A stretch of DNA of 64,000 nt from Carettochelys insculpta (GCF_033958435.1 NC_134138.1:176808798-176872797), one strand, 5' to 3'; counted from the stretch's first letter, positions 34,076 to 47,007 are shown. Numbers and translations: made by a program. The notes: a model not told the origin generated them from the letters alone.

Positions 34076-37000
34076 TCCGTCCTTGTTGCTTCTGCCTCTA
34101 CCCATATTTGAGCTGGTTTTCACCGAGTTAGGCCTCACTCCAGCCGAGACTTACCCATGTGCTTAACTTGGTGTGCTCTGATTAGTTCCACTGGTTTCAG
34201 TGGGACAATTCACAAGATTTACATTCAAACACACGCACAAACGTTTGCAATATCTGGGCTTTTCATGCAGCCTGCCTGTGACCGATCAATTTTGCAGGCT
34301 TTGAGGGAGTTTCTTCTGCTTTTTTCCATCTCCCCTCTACCTCCTATCATCTTTGTCCTGCTTGTCAGCTTTTTGCCCTCATGTTCCCCTGCCCCAGCCT
34401 TCTTTTTCCTCCTCACCTTGGACCCTCTAATTGTCCCTTTCTCTTTCACCCCCATCCTCAGTCTGGTTCCTGCTCCTTATCTCTCTCACACACACAGCCT
34501 CTACTCGTACTGGACATCAAAAGCACAACAAGAAGCTGTTACATTGACATAATAAAACTTGTCTGGGTCTCTTAAAATTGTAGCTCATGAGCCCACACTA
34601 CTCTAATATCTTGTCTGCAGAGCTTTGAATCTCCTGCAACTGTATAATCCACCTCCACCTTGCATTCTATCCGAGTTGTGCCAAGCTTTGAAGAGAGCCT
34701 ATTCAGTCCCCTGGAAGAACAGTTTTGACATTGGGCCCCAACATGCAAGAAGTCAATATGAATATGGAAAGACTAAGTTAACAGCGAATAAGAACCAATA
34801 CAGCAGTATAAATAAAAGTCCATGACAGTATGTTAACTGCTTGCAAAAGATGCATTTTGGTCATTTCTCACATTTTGGTCATTTCTCAGTTCTCTCCTTC
34901 CTAGTGATTTTTTAAATTCTCCACCTGGAAAGCAGGGACAAAGCTATTCAATTGTTGCAGTGCATGTCAAGGTCAAAATGACTGCATTTTGGAAAGAGCT
35001 GCAAAATTAGCTCTTGTGTTTCCACATACACACTGCACATCTATTTATTACTGGATCAGATTATTTTTATCAGAATGTATTCATAAGTCACACAAGGCAC
35101 TTGACATTGCATCTCATTTAAGGAAGTTAAGTACCTTGGCAAATATGTATTTCCCAGTATTTTTAAAAGTCATTTCATTTAGCATTTAGAAACAGTGAGT
35201 CTGTTTTAGATCAATGATTCTTGCAGCCTCCCCTGCCCCCACCCCCCTTTCTGGATTCCCTAAACATTTTGAAATAGATGGGTGAATCTCTTCGGAAATC
35301 TTACACAGTTTGCAGATCCCCAGGGGTCTCTAGATCACAGGTTGGTAACCATTATTTAGATGACAGACAAGCAGCATTCTGTAGGGACAGATCAGCATAC
35401 TGTCACTCATACTGAGCAGGCCTTTACCACACTCTCCTTCCCCATCTCACAACCTATCCTCATTTCCTGAGCCCCCACCCTCCCAGAAGCCGAGGAGAAC
35501 AGATTTACAAGCCTGACTCAGTGACACTATTTGAAACAATCACAAGGTCTTTTACCACAAGCAGCACCTGATGCTAACTGTCCTAGGGATAAGCACTGCC
35601 AGCTTGGGTACTCCTTGTTACCTTCTCCTGTCTTGTTTTACTCTGCTGCCCTACTCACTACCGGGTCTACAACATCTCTGTGGGCTGGTCCTCTAGCCAG
35701 ATCACTGAAGTCTTCCCTGACCTGCTGGTACATCCAATGCACCGCAGTGCTCTCGTGTGACTGGTGGTGTTGTGAGTGGCTCTGGGTACTTCTGACTTCT
35801 AGCTCAGGGAACCTATAACAAGCAGACATGGTCCTTGTACAAACCTCCCCCTTACTGCTGTTTTCCATGGTTTCTCTCATCCCTGGGTTTATCAGCATCC
35901 AACTCACTTCTGTCATAGAATAGCTACACCCTACTTGCCTCCAGCCTTTCCCAGCAATCCTCCTCTTGCTAGCTACCTGGCTTTATACTAGCCCTGCTTG
36001 TTCCTGCACAGTTGAGCCTGACCTTGCTTAGCAGCCTCTTGGCTAGATCTCGCCTGCTCGCAGCCTGATCAGCTGAACGTATTCACCTGGCCTAATTCAG
36101 CTTTCATAGGGCTAGTGTGGAGAGTCTACCTCCATCATAGGGCCACTGAGGAGAGGAGGGTCTGAATTCCAAAAACTGGGGACTTAGCACTGTCGCCAGC
36201 TCCCTCTCCTTTATCTCATGGGGCCTGCTGCTCAGATGTGTCCACTCACTGCAACTGTGGCCATCTGGTAGAAGGCATGAGGCAGGCTCTGAAGCCATCA
36301 ACCTGTTAAGGGGTGTTTGAGTCCAAGTCAACAATTTCAGGTTCAACCTAGAGGCAAATGAGTGTTGAGTGCATTTTGCTCTGCTCCCCTAGGGCTCAAC
36401 TTGCCTTACAGTACAGACTGTTCCACCCCAGAAGCAGGATATGGACCAGTTTGCAACAACCTGGTGCTTTCATCTCACAGCCTCCAAGAAGAAAACTGTG
36501 CCAGCCTTATTCAATGTTACTGCTCACTTCTCTCTCTGTGCTGGCTCCAGACTATGGGTTGGCTCACTGCAAGCCCTGGGGAGTAGTAACCTATTGACAG
36601 CTGTTCCACCTCCAAACCTGGACACCTCTGGCAATTTAAGATCCTGTGGGAGAAGGAAGGGGGTTATAATTCCTTGATCCCTGCAGGTTGCACAAGAGAA
36701 CTCAGGTTTGAGTTCCTTGTAGGCAGCCAAATTTTGCACTAGTTTCAGTGTCTAAATCAATTTCAGGTAAAACATACCGCTTTTGCTTAATACTGCAGTG
36801 ACAAAAACATGCAGCAAGATTCCAAGATTCACCATCAACGTGCTTTGCCAGAAGGGTATTGCCTTTTGTGGGGGGTGGATAGAACACTCTGATAACAGCT
36901 GCTGGATTATCTGAAAGTAGGCCTGAGACAATCAGATTTACCCCATTGTGGCACCACAAAAAGAGTGACAGATACAGTCTCAGTCAAAAGGGCTAATATA

Positions 37001-37609
37001 AATTACAGATAACCTTCCCACCTCCCACGGTTCCTTCCAAGCTACTAATGTTGCCTCCACTTACCTAGATTGAGTCTCAGCCATTTTGCTGTCATTTCTG
37101 CTCCAACTACCATTAGAAACACTGAGGAAGGGATTCAAATACCCTGGATGGACCAATCAAAATAGAGAAACAAAACTGTGTTTTACCAGCATATTGAAGA
37201 AACTAACATCTCTCCTTGAAACTCTTCCTAACAGCTGAAAAAGGCAGGAAACCAGAGCCTGTATGAGTGTCCCTGGGGTTACCATAAGCAAATCACCAAT
37301 ACTCCCCTGTTGCTTGGGAGGTAGAGGAGGAGCCTCCCAGCCATTTTTACTGCTTTACCCATTCCTGGCATACAAGTTATCATGACCAACAGCACTGAAG
37401 GAGTCAGATAGACCTATCAGCATGGACACCTGATCACTGCTGGAAGGAAATCAATTGTCAAATGCAGTGGGTGAGGTTCCCGTGCTAAATCCATCTGCAT
37501 CTAGGTTAACAAGTATGCAGGAGAGCTGAGGCATCTAGATACAATAAGTGTTTTCACACAACCTTCCCAACACCTTGCCCAAAGATTGGAAACATACTGA
37601 CAATTTGCC
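34076..37609. other. Unassigned sequence
   Basis: No transposon ends or domains were recognised. Open frames up to 131 codons (34,157-34,552, plus) are hydrophobic or proline-rich without family resemblance. 35,560-36,070 is GC-moderate and might be a diverged retroelement, but nothing diagnostic is visible. Confidence 0.45.
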
Positions 37610-37760
37610 AAGTGTCTGTGCAATGTTGTAGCCACATCAGTCCAAGGATATACGATGAAGTGAGTGAAATGAGGTCTTTAATTTGGCCACCTTCTGTTAG
37701 AAAGAGAGAAAAGCTTGACATACAGAGCACAGAGCTCCATAAAAGATATTGCCTCACTTA
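37610..37760. repeat. Second fragment of the Penelope-associated repeat
   Basis: GTTGTAGCCACATCAGTCC, AGGATATACGATGAAGTGAG and TTAATTTGGCCACCTTCTGT, then AAGAGAGAAAAGCTTGACAT, parallel 33,030-33,125 in the same plus-strand order. It is a short terminal fragment of the same family. Confidence 0.5.
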
Positions 37761-40385
37761 TCTTATCTCACAGATTGTCTAACTCAAGCAATAGTTTCTT
37801 GAGCAAAGGACTTATGCAATTTCAACAACAGAAGTTGTGGTCTAAAGTAAATTTCTCCGTGGGCAACATAGGCTGAAACTTAGCAGAGGAAAGTAATGCA
37901 TTTGACTGCTCAAGATATTGTTGTAATATCAAGAAGCCGGTAACTCACCCTAAATGTCATCAGTTTTCTCCACAGAATACTTAGAATTTTTTTCCTACAA
38001 GGATGTTAATCAGCCAGTTAGGACATCCACAGTTTTGACTCTGTTTACTTAGATAACTGGTTTTCTGTTTGACAAGAGCATTGAATAATAGTACTAGGAT
38101 CCTGAGATTACTATTTTCTGATCTAGATTTGATTGCAAAAAATAGCTGCTAAAAGACATGACATCTTGCTACAATATTTTCCTCTACTGGCTCTGGGCTT
38201 GATTCTGTTTTCACATCTAAATGCCATTCACATACCATGATCAAGATTTTTAGAACTGAATATGGTGTTTTGGGTGCCTCAGTGTTTTGGTGTCCAGCTT
38301 GAGTCAGATAAGCTCTCCTTTCCAAACAGCTCTAACTATCCACCTTCTCAAAGACAAGTGTCTTTAAGTTGTCTCAGTTGAGGTTCCTAAAAATCATTAT
38401 TCCTTTTTTGAAAGTCTGGCCCTTATTGAAAGTTACCCTTGATTTATACTTGTATAAGACGCATCATAACCAGACTCTTAATTTAAAATATGTTTCATGG
38501 CATCAAACAGAGGTGAAATGTCCAATCCACATGGGATGTCTGAACTTCACATCTCTTCAGTGGGAACTGCACTGTCACAAGCCAAACACATAGTCCCCTG
38601 TGACCCAAGTCAACTGCAATGTAAATGGCTTCCCACGGACAGAGTTCAAACCAAACAAAGGAATAAGGCTTCCTGAATAGTAGTACTATTTTTTCTGTCT
38701 CTGTCATGCAATTTGTCCAATGGGAAGTGCTATGACTGACACTTCCCAGAAGCCTGGCATAGGCTCATTGCCAATTTACATGCTATTAAACCAGCAATGA
38801 TTCAAAACCATGTAACGTAGAAATTAGTTAAATTAGCCGAGAAATCTATGCTTCTTCTAGTCATTAAACCTTGATTCTAGTAGGAATTAATAGCTTCAAC
38901 TTTTCCTTAAATTCCTGTGAGCTGAAAAAATGAACTATCATCGTAGTGTCCAAATTCATCATGTCAGCTACTGACACTGATACCTAACCTTTCCAAATGA
39001 AATCACTGGGAATTAACATTATAAATCCTAGTAACCAACACAAGTTTCACTAAACATGAGGTGTTTAATTCCAAAGTCACTGACAGTGAGGTTACACCAT
39101 AATCTTGTTGACTTCAGTGATGTTGCTCTTGATTTATACTAGTTTGAGTGAGGGAAACAGGCCCTACCACCAGATTTCGTACTTAACCAATTTTTCCTCA
39201 AGAAAATACATCTGAACAGCCCATAATGTGCCTGTTTCCATTGAAATCAATAGCTAACCTTCCATAGAAGACAGTGAGAGCATGATCCAGGAGAGATATG
39301 TATTATTAGAGTACATTGAGGTATGTCTTTGCAAAGGAGCATGTGGTTTGGATCACTCAGATTTCTAAAGTCTCATTATTTGCGATTATTCAGACAACAG
39401 CTGAATATCTGTGAAGCCCAAAGCAAAGCAGACGTCCATTATTTACTATGAATTTCTCCAGTTTCAAAAATGTTCTGTTCATGTTATCAAGGAACAGAAA
39501 CAACATACAATATGTAACTAATAACACAGCACAAATAATTAATGGTGAAGAACGGAAGCAAACAGTTTGCAAACAACCCAGAGTCTGAAAATTCCTCACA
39601 CAAGCAACTTGAAACACAATGAGCAGAGACTGGTTCAGAAGTTAGCTAAGCAAAAAAACAAAAGCTACATTTCTATCGGGGCCCAAGCCTCATGTCTAGC
39701 TGAGCTGTGCATAGTACAGGACTCAAAGGGGAACCTGAGGTAAATGTACACACACACAAACACACACGGTCCAAGTGTGCGGGTGGTTCAGGACTCAAAA
39801 TAATTTGGATCTACCGCAGATATGCTCTAAATTACAACCCACTGCAATGACACCTAAGGAACCAGTCTAGCAGTTGAGGATTATTGCAGTACCACGGACA
39901 AGCTCTCTTCCTCTCCAACAGCCCCCTATGGCAGGATCAAGAGTTCTGTGGTGTTCTTTATGCCAACACTTCACCACCTCAGCACCAGACTCAGCTGGCA
40001 TTCTGCCAGAGATGCAAAGCAAGCAGAATAGGGCCATCATCTGGCCTATTGGGTGAAAAATACTTCAGCTCATCACTACCCGTAGAGCAGACTTTGATAG
40101 CCTGCCATTCTGCCACTTCTCTTCTTAGGTTATGGTCAAAAGAGTACTTTTGCCTTCCCCAGAAGTACACCTATGGTATGTAAGTGTCTCCAGACATCAA
40201 AAGAGCAGGAACCACTGGAAAGAAAGTCCAGTCCTGTTCTTTATGTTCCTCGTTATGATCAAATTTCCCTCTTTTCCTCATTTAACCTGCAAAGTAATTT
40301 GGTAAGAAATGCAACCTTTTTGATTAGTGTTGTTATACCCCTTTCTCCACAGTGAAGGGATGGATTTCACCTTATGGGATCAAAA
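37761..40385. other. Unassigned AT-rich sequence
   Basis: Only short chance frames and a small CA-rich tract at about 39,749-39,768 were seen. Confidence 0.5.
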
Positions 40386-40480
40386 TAGGGTGGCCAGATG
40401 TTCCATTCTTAAAGGTACAGTCCTGTAACTAAGCCCACTTGCAGGTGTCCCTACGTAAAACAAGGGCCAATTGTCTCAAT
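40386..40480. repeat. Possible DNA-transposon terminus
   Basis: AGGGTGGCCAGATGTTCCAT followed by a TAAAGGTACAGTCCTGTAAC block resembles the left end of a common reptile DNA transposon whose ends read AGGGTGACCAGATGTCC. No matching right end was found, so this is tentative. Confidence 0.35.
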
Positions 40481-41252
40481 TGTCCTGTATTTTCTGTCTC
40501 TCCGCTCCCATCAGTCTGTGTGCCCCAACAGGTTGCCTTGTCAAGGCTCAGGAGACATGGTTTCATTCTGGGGCATGGAGAGTGGAAAGTGCTGGGCAGG
40601 GCAGATTGGGTCAATTTGGTCAGTTACACCCATCTTGGCGTGAGGGGCTGTGTGGTGCATTTCACCTTTCCCAGCACAAACCCCGAAGATCAGAAAGCAA
40701 ATAAAAAGACTCCATCTATGCAGTATTTCTCATACTCAGTCAGCTTTGTTGATTCGACCATTTATACTGTATAGTTCTGATTGATTGCCATTGAACTCAC
40801 TTGAATACATGTAATTTTACGAGGTGTTCCTTGCCTTAAATCAAAATTCAGTTCATCAAAATGACTTAGGATTTTACCTTTTTCAGGTCGTCCTCTAGCG
40901 ACTGCCCTAATGTGTTGAAGGGCTTTAACATCTCTCCAGGATCTCCTCCTTCTGAAGCAAATCACCAAAGTACTGTGTGAAATAAGCTGCAGAATCTTAT
41001 CTTTCTGTGCTCACCCAACACATAATAGACATTCAGCTCTGAACTTACCTTCAGCAAGATCAACACTAGTATCTGAGGATTGGCCTGCTTGAAGGGAAGT
41101 AATCCATGTTATTTTCTTCCTTTTGCATCAGCAAAACCTGAACCAAAGTCCTTCAGCTTCCTGGCAGTTTGTTCATCAAAATATTTTTCCAAAGAATCAG
41201 ACTTTTAATTTAAAACTGTACCTGACTTATGAGCTGAGAAAGGCTGGGGCTT
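40481..41252. other. Unassigned sequence
   Basis: No supported feature. Confidence 0.5.
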
Positions 41253-41255
41253 AGC

Positions 41256-41692
41256 AGCTACATCTGCACTAGCCCCTTCCTTTCAGAAGGAGCATGGTAA
41301 TAAGTGAGTAATAAGGAGCATGGTAATAAGTTGCTAGTGAAGCGCTGCCATGAATATGCATTGACTCATTAGTATAATGGCAGTCGTGTGTGATTCAAAA
41401 GCGCCACTTTGTAGATGGGGGCCTTTTGAAAGGACTCCACCCCCAAACTTCAAAAGCCCCTTCTTCCTACTTGGTTTTAGGAAGAAGGGAATTTCAAAGT
41501 CTGGGGGATCCTTTCAAAAGGCCCCCATCTACACAGGTGGCGCACAGTTTGAAAGCAGTGCTTTCAAATAGTGCGCAGCCACCATTATGCTAATGATGTG
41601 ATGCATATTCATGGCACTGCCTTATTAGCATCTTCCCAACTTGCTCATTACCATGCCCCTTCCAAAAGGAAGGAGCTAGTTTAGATGTAGCC
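41256..41692. mobile_element. Harbinger-type MITE with AGC target duplication
   Basis: The left end AGCTACATCTGCACTAGCCC and the right end read inward, GGCTACATCTAAACTAGCTC, are inverted repeats. Similarity continues through CCTTCCTTT and GGGCATGGTAAT for more than 80 bases. AGC flanks both sides (41,253-41,255 and 41,693-41,695). The left arm carries an imperfect internal tandem duplication of about 26 bases (AGGAGCATGGTAATAAGT twice). Non-coding. Confidence 0.88.
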
Positions 41693-41695
41693 AGC

Positions 41696-43099
41696 ACGTT
41701 TTCTCCAACATATCTTTTCATGTATCTCAGTATCTTTCCAGGAAACATGCTTTGCTATGCCAACGCAGCTCTTTACTTCAGAATCCTCCACCTTCAACTG
41801 CATCCTAGCACTGGGATAGGAATGGGCATCCTCATGCATGCAAGTCACTTGTAAGGGGTAATCAAACTGAAGGGGATAACGTCCAGCACAGACTCACAAA
41901 CCAGGGTCTGGGAACACCCCGCATCCACCAATCTAGACATTGTAAGACCCCCTCACAGTGACTCACAACATACACCTTTTGCCTCTGGTCAGGCTCAAAT
42001 CCAAAACTGCTACAAGTCTCTGCTACCCCACAATCTAAGAAATCACACTCAATGACAGGTCATGATTGGCTGAGATGCTCCATCTTCCCACAGTGGAAGC
42101 ACACTAGTATCCCTGGTGTGGGGCCTGACTGATTCTGTCTCCATGGGTTATGTGGACTATGACTCGGAGGTAGCAAGGGGAGAGGAGGCCTCTCTCAGAT
42201 ATGTTGATCCAGAGTGTCTTCTCTCCCTCTGGGTCTGGGTCTCTTATATCTGGACTTTTTGAGCCATGTTGAGACTTCTGAGTCCTGAACCAGGCAGCTG
42301 TCTAAATGAGAAATCTGTATTCTTCTCATCTTCACATAAGAAACTTATGGGATTATCACATGGAATTCTATAAATGGGATATTTGTCTGTAGGCCACTTT
42401 CATAGAGTGGTTTTAAAAGAATGCCTGTAAAAAAAGTGATCTTTTCCTGTTAAATTCTACAGGAGTTAAGAAAGTGAAACCAGGAATACAAGGGCTAGAT
42501 CCTGCACCACTGAGGGCAATCAGAGTTTTGCTCTTGACTTCATTATGACCAAGAGCAGGGCTGTAAGCCAGAGGAAAATTTTCAAATGTGTGTGTCTACA
42601 AGTAAGCCCCTAACTCTACCTTTAGATACTGATATTAAAAATTGCATGATTTTAAAACTTGCTAAGAACTCTCAGTCCCCCACTGACTTTAAGAATGAAA
42701 TGCTGCAAGTAGAGCATCATACATTTTGCATATAAATATTCTTTGCTGCTGGTATAGCTATACAGATTCCTGTCTTATGACGATCTACAATTTCTCTAGT
42801 GACTGGCAATTAACACTCATCTTCTGCATCAACTGATCACAATAACAGCCAAAGTAGTTGTCAAACACTGAGGGAAAAAATAAATCTTTTTGATAAATGT
42901 ATTGTTGCTGGGGAGGCAAACAAGTCAAAGAAAGACTAGTGAGAATGAAGTGAGCTCATAACAAGTGACAGTACACACATACACATTTAGATAATTATTT
43001 GAGGTTGCAAGATATTGTCTATTTGAAATATTCATTTGAGCCCTTGTTACCATGGTACCTAAGCACTCCTAACTACACTGTATCGAGAGATGGAACCAC
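41696..43099. other. Unassigned sequence
   Basis: No supported feature on either strand. Confidence 0.5.
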
Positions 43100-43245
43100 T
43101 ATTACCCCTTTTTACAAAAGGCAAACTGTGGCAACAAGAAACCAAGTAATTTGTGTGAGGCCACACAGTTAAGACATTGCAGAGTAGGATAGTGAATATG
43201 CCATGCCAAAGTACCAGGCTAGATTGCTAACTACTAGGCCGTTTT
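43100..43245 (+). repeat. MIR/CORE-type SINE relic
   Basis: TTTTTACAAAAGGCAAACTG, then GAGGCCACACAGTTAAG, then CTAACTACTAGGCC follow the order of the MIR/CORE SINE core with a tRNA-like end. Ancient and partial. Confidence 0.6.
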
Positions 43246-43285
43246 CCTTCTGCTAGAATAGTATATCCATATCACAGAAAAATCA

Positions 43286-43412
43286 TTGCATCTGATGAAG
43301 TGGGTCTTTGCCCTTGAAAGCTCATGCTTCAAAATATCTGTTAGTCTATAGGGTGCCTCAGAACTTCTTGTTGTTTTTGAAGATACAGACTAACTTGGCT
43401 CCCCCTCTGATC
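43286..43412 (+). repeat. Dispersed repeat with hammerhead-like core
   Basis: CTGATGA (43,292-43,298), a 17-base segment able to form a weak stem-loop around GGG/CCC, and GAAA (43,316-43,319) occur in hammerhead order. After GAAA come GC, UCAU, GC and UU, which could be a two-pair stem III with its loop and a cleavage-site dinucleotide. Stem I pairing is not convincing. Downstream (TCTGTTAGTCTATAGGGTGC, then GATACAGACTAACTTGGCTC) is a widely dispersed reptile repeat. Confidence 0.55.
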
Positions 43413-43894
43413 GTTGCCTCCTGAAATTCGTGCCTGGGCTTATCTCTTTGACCAGCAAAACTTGGTTTTGATGGTCCCCTTTCCAAAGTTAATGGAACTA
43501 GATAACTAAGAGAGGGTTCTGAAAAACAATAGGGTACTGCCCCCTGTTATCCTCAACTATCGTTAAGGTGGCCCTTGGATACTCTGTACTTCAAATTAGC
43601 ACTGTGAATCTTTCATATTCACCAGTGTGATATGATTATGATATGTTTGGTAAAAAGTATGCCTTGTGAGATACCATTTTGTAAGTCTTGATCTGTTAAA
43701 TATTAATATCCAGCTGGATTATACGTGCTATCATTGCATATGAAGTTATGAGATTTTGCTATGTGTGTGTTACTGATATTACGTTGCAAGGTTGGGAGAT
43801 GCCCACAGTCAACATTTCAGGTACAAAGGACCAGTCTGTCATGCGCTGATGGTATATTAAATGGGAATCCACTCTTCCAACAGCCATCCCAGAG
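43413..43894. other. Unassigned sequence
   Basis: No feature seen. Confidence 0.5.
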
Positions 43895-44259
43895 ACTTTT
43901 CAGAGAAAGCACTTTGTCAGTGGAGACTGCCTGACCAATGGGAACTGCCTAGCCCTCATGCCACCACCCTAGAGATTTTTCCAGCAGATTATGTCAACAG
44001 AAAGCCAGTCTGGATGTTCTGGGGGGCCCTCTGTTGACAGACATGGCTTATGGGACACTGGACAGTGCTGTCTGCTATGCTTCTGGTTGGCTGATTTGTC
44101 GAGAGCGCATCTGGCCATTCTGGCCACTCTCTGTCAAGAGAGCAGATTGTTCTTTCGATCTGCTTGGCAGCCTGGCCATGCTCTGTCAACAGAAGTTTTG
44201 TCAGAAGATATCTTCCAAGAGAAATTTCTGTCGACAGATGCTCTAGTGCAGACATAGCC
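43895..44259. mobile_element. Partial Harbinger-type MITE with TCTGTCGACAGA words
   Basis: The right end read inward is GGCTATGTCTGCACTAGAGC, a family terminus variant. The interior is built of CTGTCGACAG/CTGTTGACAG-type palindromic words (44,020-44,240). The left terminus is missing or too diverged to define, so no duplication can be assigned. Confidence 0.65.
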
Positions 44260-44289
44260 CCATAATATTGTGAATGCAATCTGGCACAC

Positions 44290-44680
44290 AGTTCAGACCA
44301 AAGTTTTAATATAGATAGCTTCTCTAGCTATTAAATTATGTTCTTTATCATATTTATTAAGTTGGAGCTTTGGCATCTGGTTTTTTGCTTTATTTTTTTC
44401 CAAGTATGGATGCATATGGTCTAATCTTAACCTGGTTGTACGATAGAATAAAGGCATCCTTATTAAATGACTGACTTGCCAATTCAGTTAACATGTATGA
44501 TGGTGGAATGTATGGTGCTGATGTCACAGGAATGCTGTTTTGCTTCACAAATCTTTGGAATTCTATACTAGTAGCAGAACATCCATTATCTGATACAAAC
44601 ATTTCAGAGATCAGATGTTTGTGATCCCTACAAATTGTAAGCCTACAATCATCTGTATTTGTGGAACTTCTGCACAACAA
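44290..44680 (-). pseudogene. Ty3/Gypsy-type integrase relic
   Basis: The minus-strand frame (44,680-44,390) contains FVSDNGCSATSIEFQRFV and SAPYIPPSYMLTELASQSF. This is the integrase core around the second catalytic Asp (SDNG) and the region of the catalytic Glu (here the TELA block). Further on, beyond a stop, KLQLNKYDKEHNLIAREA resembles the region after the core in Gypsy polyproteins. No LTRs, protease or reverse transcriptase were found. It is a short ancient fragment. Confidence 0.65.
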
Positions 44681-45078
44681 CGACAGCTAATCCTTTTCAG
44701 TCGATCTGTGAATAACTATGTTCAGCAGAAGACAGAGTCCAAAATACAAATTCTGTTGGTTTGTTTGATGCATCCATCCTCTGGTGAAATAAATCAGATT
44801 CATTTCCATAAGGTGATGCGTTACAAGTCCTCTGTCAGCTTGAAAACAGCCCAGGACTTCTGAGGATTGCAGCGACAGTAGAGAAATCCGGAACACTTGT
44901 TCCTAAACTGATTTCTCATAGACTTTAACCCCCTTTTGAAGTAAAATATGCAGATGTGTTGGTAAGTTTGGTTAAAAAAAACAACCTAGTATAGTAATTC
45001 AGGGGACCCAAACATGCCTTCAGCTCTGAAATATTCCTAAGTGTTGAGGAATGTCTAATGGCTGTTACTTTCTCTCTT
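44681..45078. other. Unassigned sequence
   Basis: May include further eroded retrotransposon sequence upstream of the integrase relic, but nothing diagnostic is visible. Confidence 0.45.
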
Positions 45079-45515
45079 ATTAGCCGCGTCTACACGAACC
45101 GGCTTTTTCGAAGTAGCCGCGCCAACTTTGAAATAGCGCCCGCCACGTCTACACGTGGCTAGCGCTATTTCGAAGTTGAAATCGACATAAGGCGGTGAGA
45201 TGTCGAAGTCGCTATCCCAATCAGGAGATGGGAATAGCGCCCTACTTCGACATTGAACGTTGAAGTAGGGCACGTGTAGACGATCCGCGTTCCGCAACAT
45301 CGAAATAGCAGGGTCCGCCATGGCGGCCATCAGCTGAGGGGTTGAGAGATGCTCTCTCCAGCCCCTGAGCTCTATGGTTGCCACCTGCAGCAGCCCCTTA
45401 AAGCTCCCCGCCCCCTTATTTCCTGTGCAGGAAGCTGAGAGCGTGTGCAGGCAGCAGCACTGCCACACGGCCAGCCTGAACGCCTGCAGCAGCCCCAACC
45501 CACCACCCTGCACTG

Positions 45516-47007
45516 ATGGCCACTAGCCAGCCCCCCAAGCGCCCCCAGGGCACCCCCCAAGGGGAGCCAGGGCTCCCAGTCTGGCAGCCAGCCAGGGAAG
45601 AGGCAGCGGGGCCCCTCCTGGACGGAGGTCGAGATCCGGGACCTGCTGGGGCTCTGCGGCGAGGAGGAGGTGCTCCAGGTAATGGGGAGCAAGAGACGGA
45701 ACACGGATGCATTCACTCGGCTGGCCGAGGGCCTGGCTGCCCGGGGTCACCCTACCCGCACTCCTGACCACATCAGGAGTAAGGTTAAGGAGCTGCAGCA
45801 GGGTTACGCTCAGGCTCGGGATGCTGCCAGCTGATCTGGGGAAGCCCCTGCCACTTGCCCCTTTTACAGGGAGCTCAGGGCCATCCTGGGCCCCCGGTAC
45901 ACGTCCTCCCCCCCGGCCACTCTTGACACCTCAGCCGACGAGCCCCAGCAGGCCCGGAGATGGAGTCTGCCCCGGAGGCAAGCCCTGCCCCCAAGGGGCC
46001 CCCCCAGGAGCACACCCCTGGGATGCCGGAGGAGGAGGAGGGGGACTCCTCCAGTGATGAGGGGTTCCGGATTGCCCTCCCGTCCCAGAACTCCAGCAGG
46101 GCGTCCGCTCAGTGGGTGTCTCCCAACTGAGGGAGCGGACCGTCAGGTATGTACCCCCCCAGTGCACACCCCCGGGGTTAAGGGGCGAGGACAAGAGACA
46201 TGACCGGGGCCCTCCACATGCCCAGATGACCATGGCCCCAAGGACAGCAGTGGCATGTCCCTCAGAAGAGTGCATCAGCCTCTGCCCCCAGCAGGGATGT
46301 GGGGAGCGGAACCTAGGGTCCCCCGGGGGGGGGGACACCCATCAGCAGCAGCAGCATCTCCCAGGGACAGGGATGGGGAACCAGTAGCAGAGGGGTGGGG
46401 GGACAAGGGCCATGGGTCAGGGCCCACACTAACAGCTGTCTCCATTCTTCTTCCCCCCCCGTATTCCACAGCTGCACCATTGGAGGGCCTGGAGAGCACC
46501 AGCGAGGTGTCCGTGGCCCCAGAGAGCCCACGGGGGCCATCCCAGCAGGCCAGCCCCTCGGCGGAGCACCAACCAGCCCCAGGACGGGGCCGACGGCGGA
46601 GCCACCAGAGGACAGCCATGGACCCCCAGCTGCTCGCGACCCTCCGGTGTCAGCTGGAGGTGTCGGAGCAGTGCCTGCAGGTGGAGGAGCGGCGGCTGGA
46701 GCTCCAAGAGCGAGTGCTGGCCTGGCGCCAGGAGGCTTGGGGGGCCTTCATGTGGACCTTCGAGTGCATTTCGGAACACCTGGCCCCCCATGCCACACCG
46801 CCCGCCGCTCCGCCCGCCGCTCCAACCACTGCTGCAACTGCCATCCCTCCACCATCCGCCACCCTGGGGCCTGCCACCAAGGGGGACCTGGGGCCTGCGG
46901 ACACCGGCCGGCCATATTTGCCAGCTCGCCCAGCCCCCACCCAGCCTCGGCCAGGGCTCCGGCCGAGGCAAGGGTCACGCCCTCCAACCCCGGGCACCAG
47001 ACATTAG
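45516..47007 (+). pseudogene. Myb/SANT-like Harbinger accessory protein gene, disrupted
   Basis: The exon 1 domain at 45,616-45,815 encodes SWTEVEIRDLLGLCGEEEVL and, further on, FTRLAEGLAARGHPTRTP with KVKELQQGY. This is a trihelix/MSANTD-type Myb/SANT-like domain, which in Harbinger elements recognises the element ends. An in-frame TGA follows at 45,832-45,834. The first plausible ATG (45,516) is one base out of frame with the domain. After CPFYRELRAILGP comes an acidic patch (MPEEEEGDSSSDEGFRI) from about 46,023. Exon 1 ends at a CAG/GTATGT donor (46,145), the intron runs to a polypyrimidine-CACAG acceptor (46,471), and exon 2 continues to 47,007. Exon 2 has a coil (VSEQCLQVEERRLELQERVL) then a Pro/Ala-rich tail. 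Probably no longer functional. Confidence 0.82.

Noticed and set aside
45516..45767. Frame starting at the ATG of 45,516 read as the Myb protein N-terminus
   Set aside because: It is one base out of phase with the SANT-like domain, so it cannot be the intact protein start in this copy. Kept only as the approximate gene boundary.
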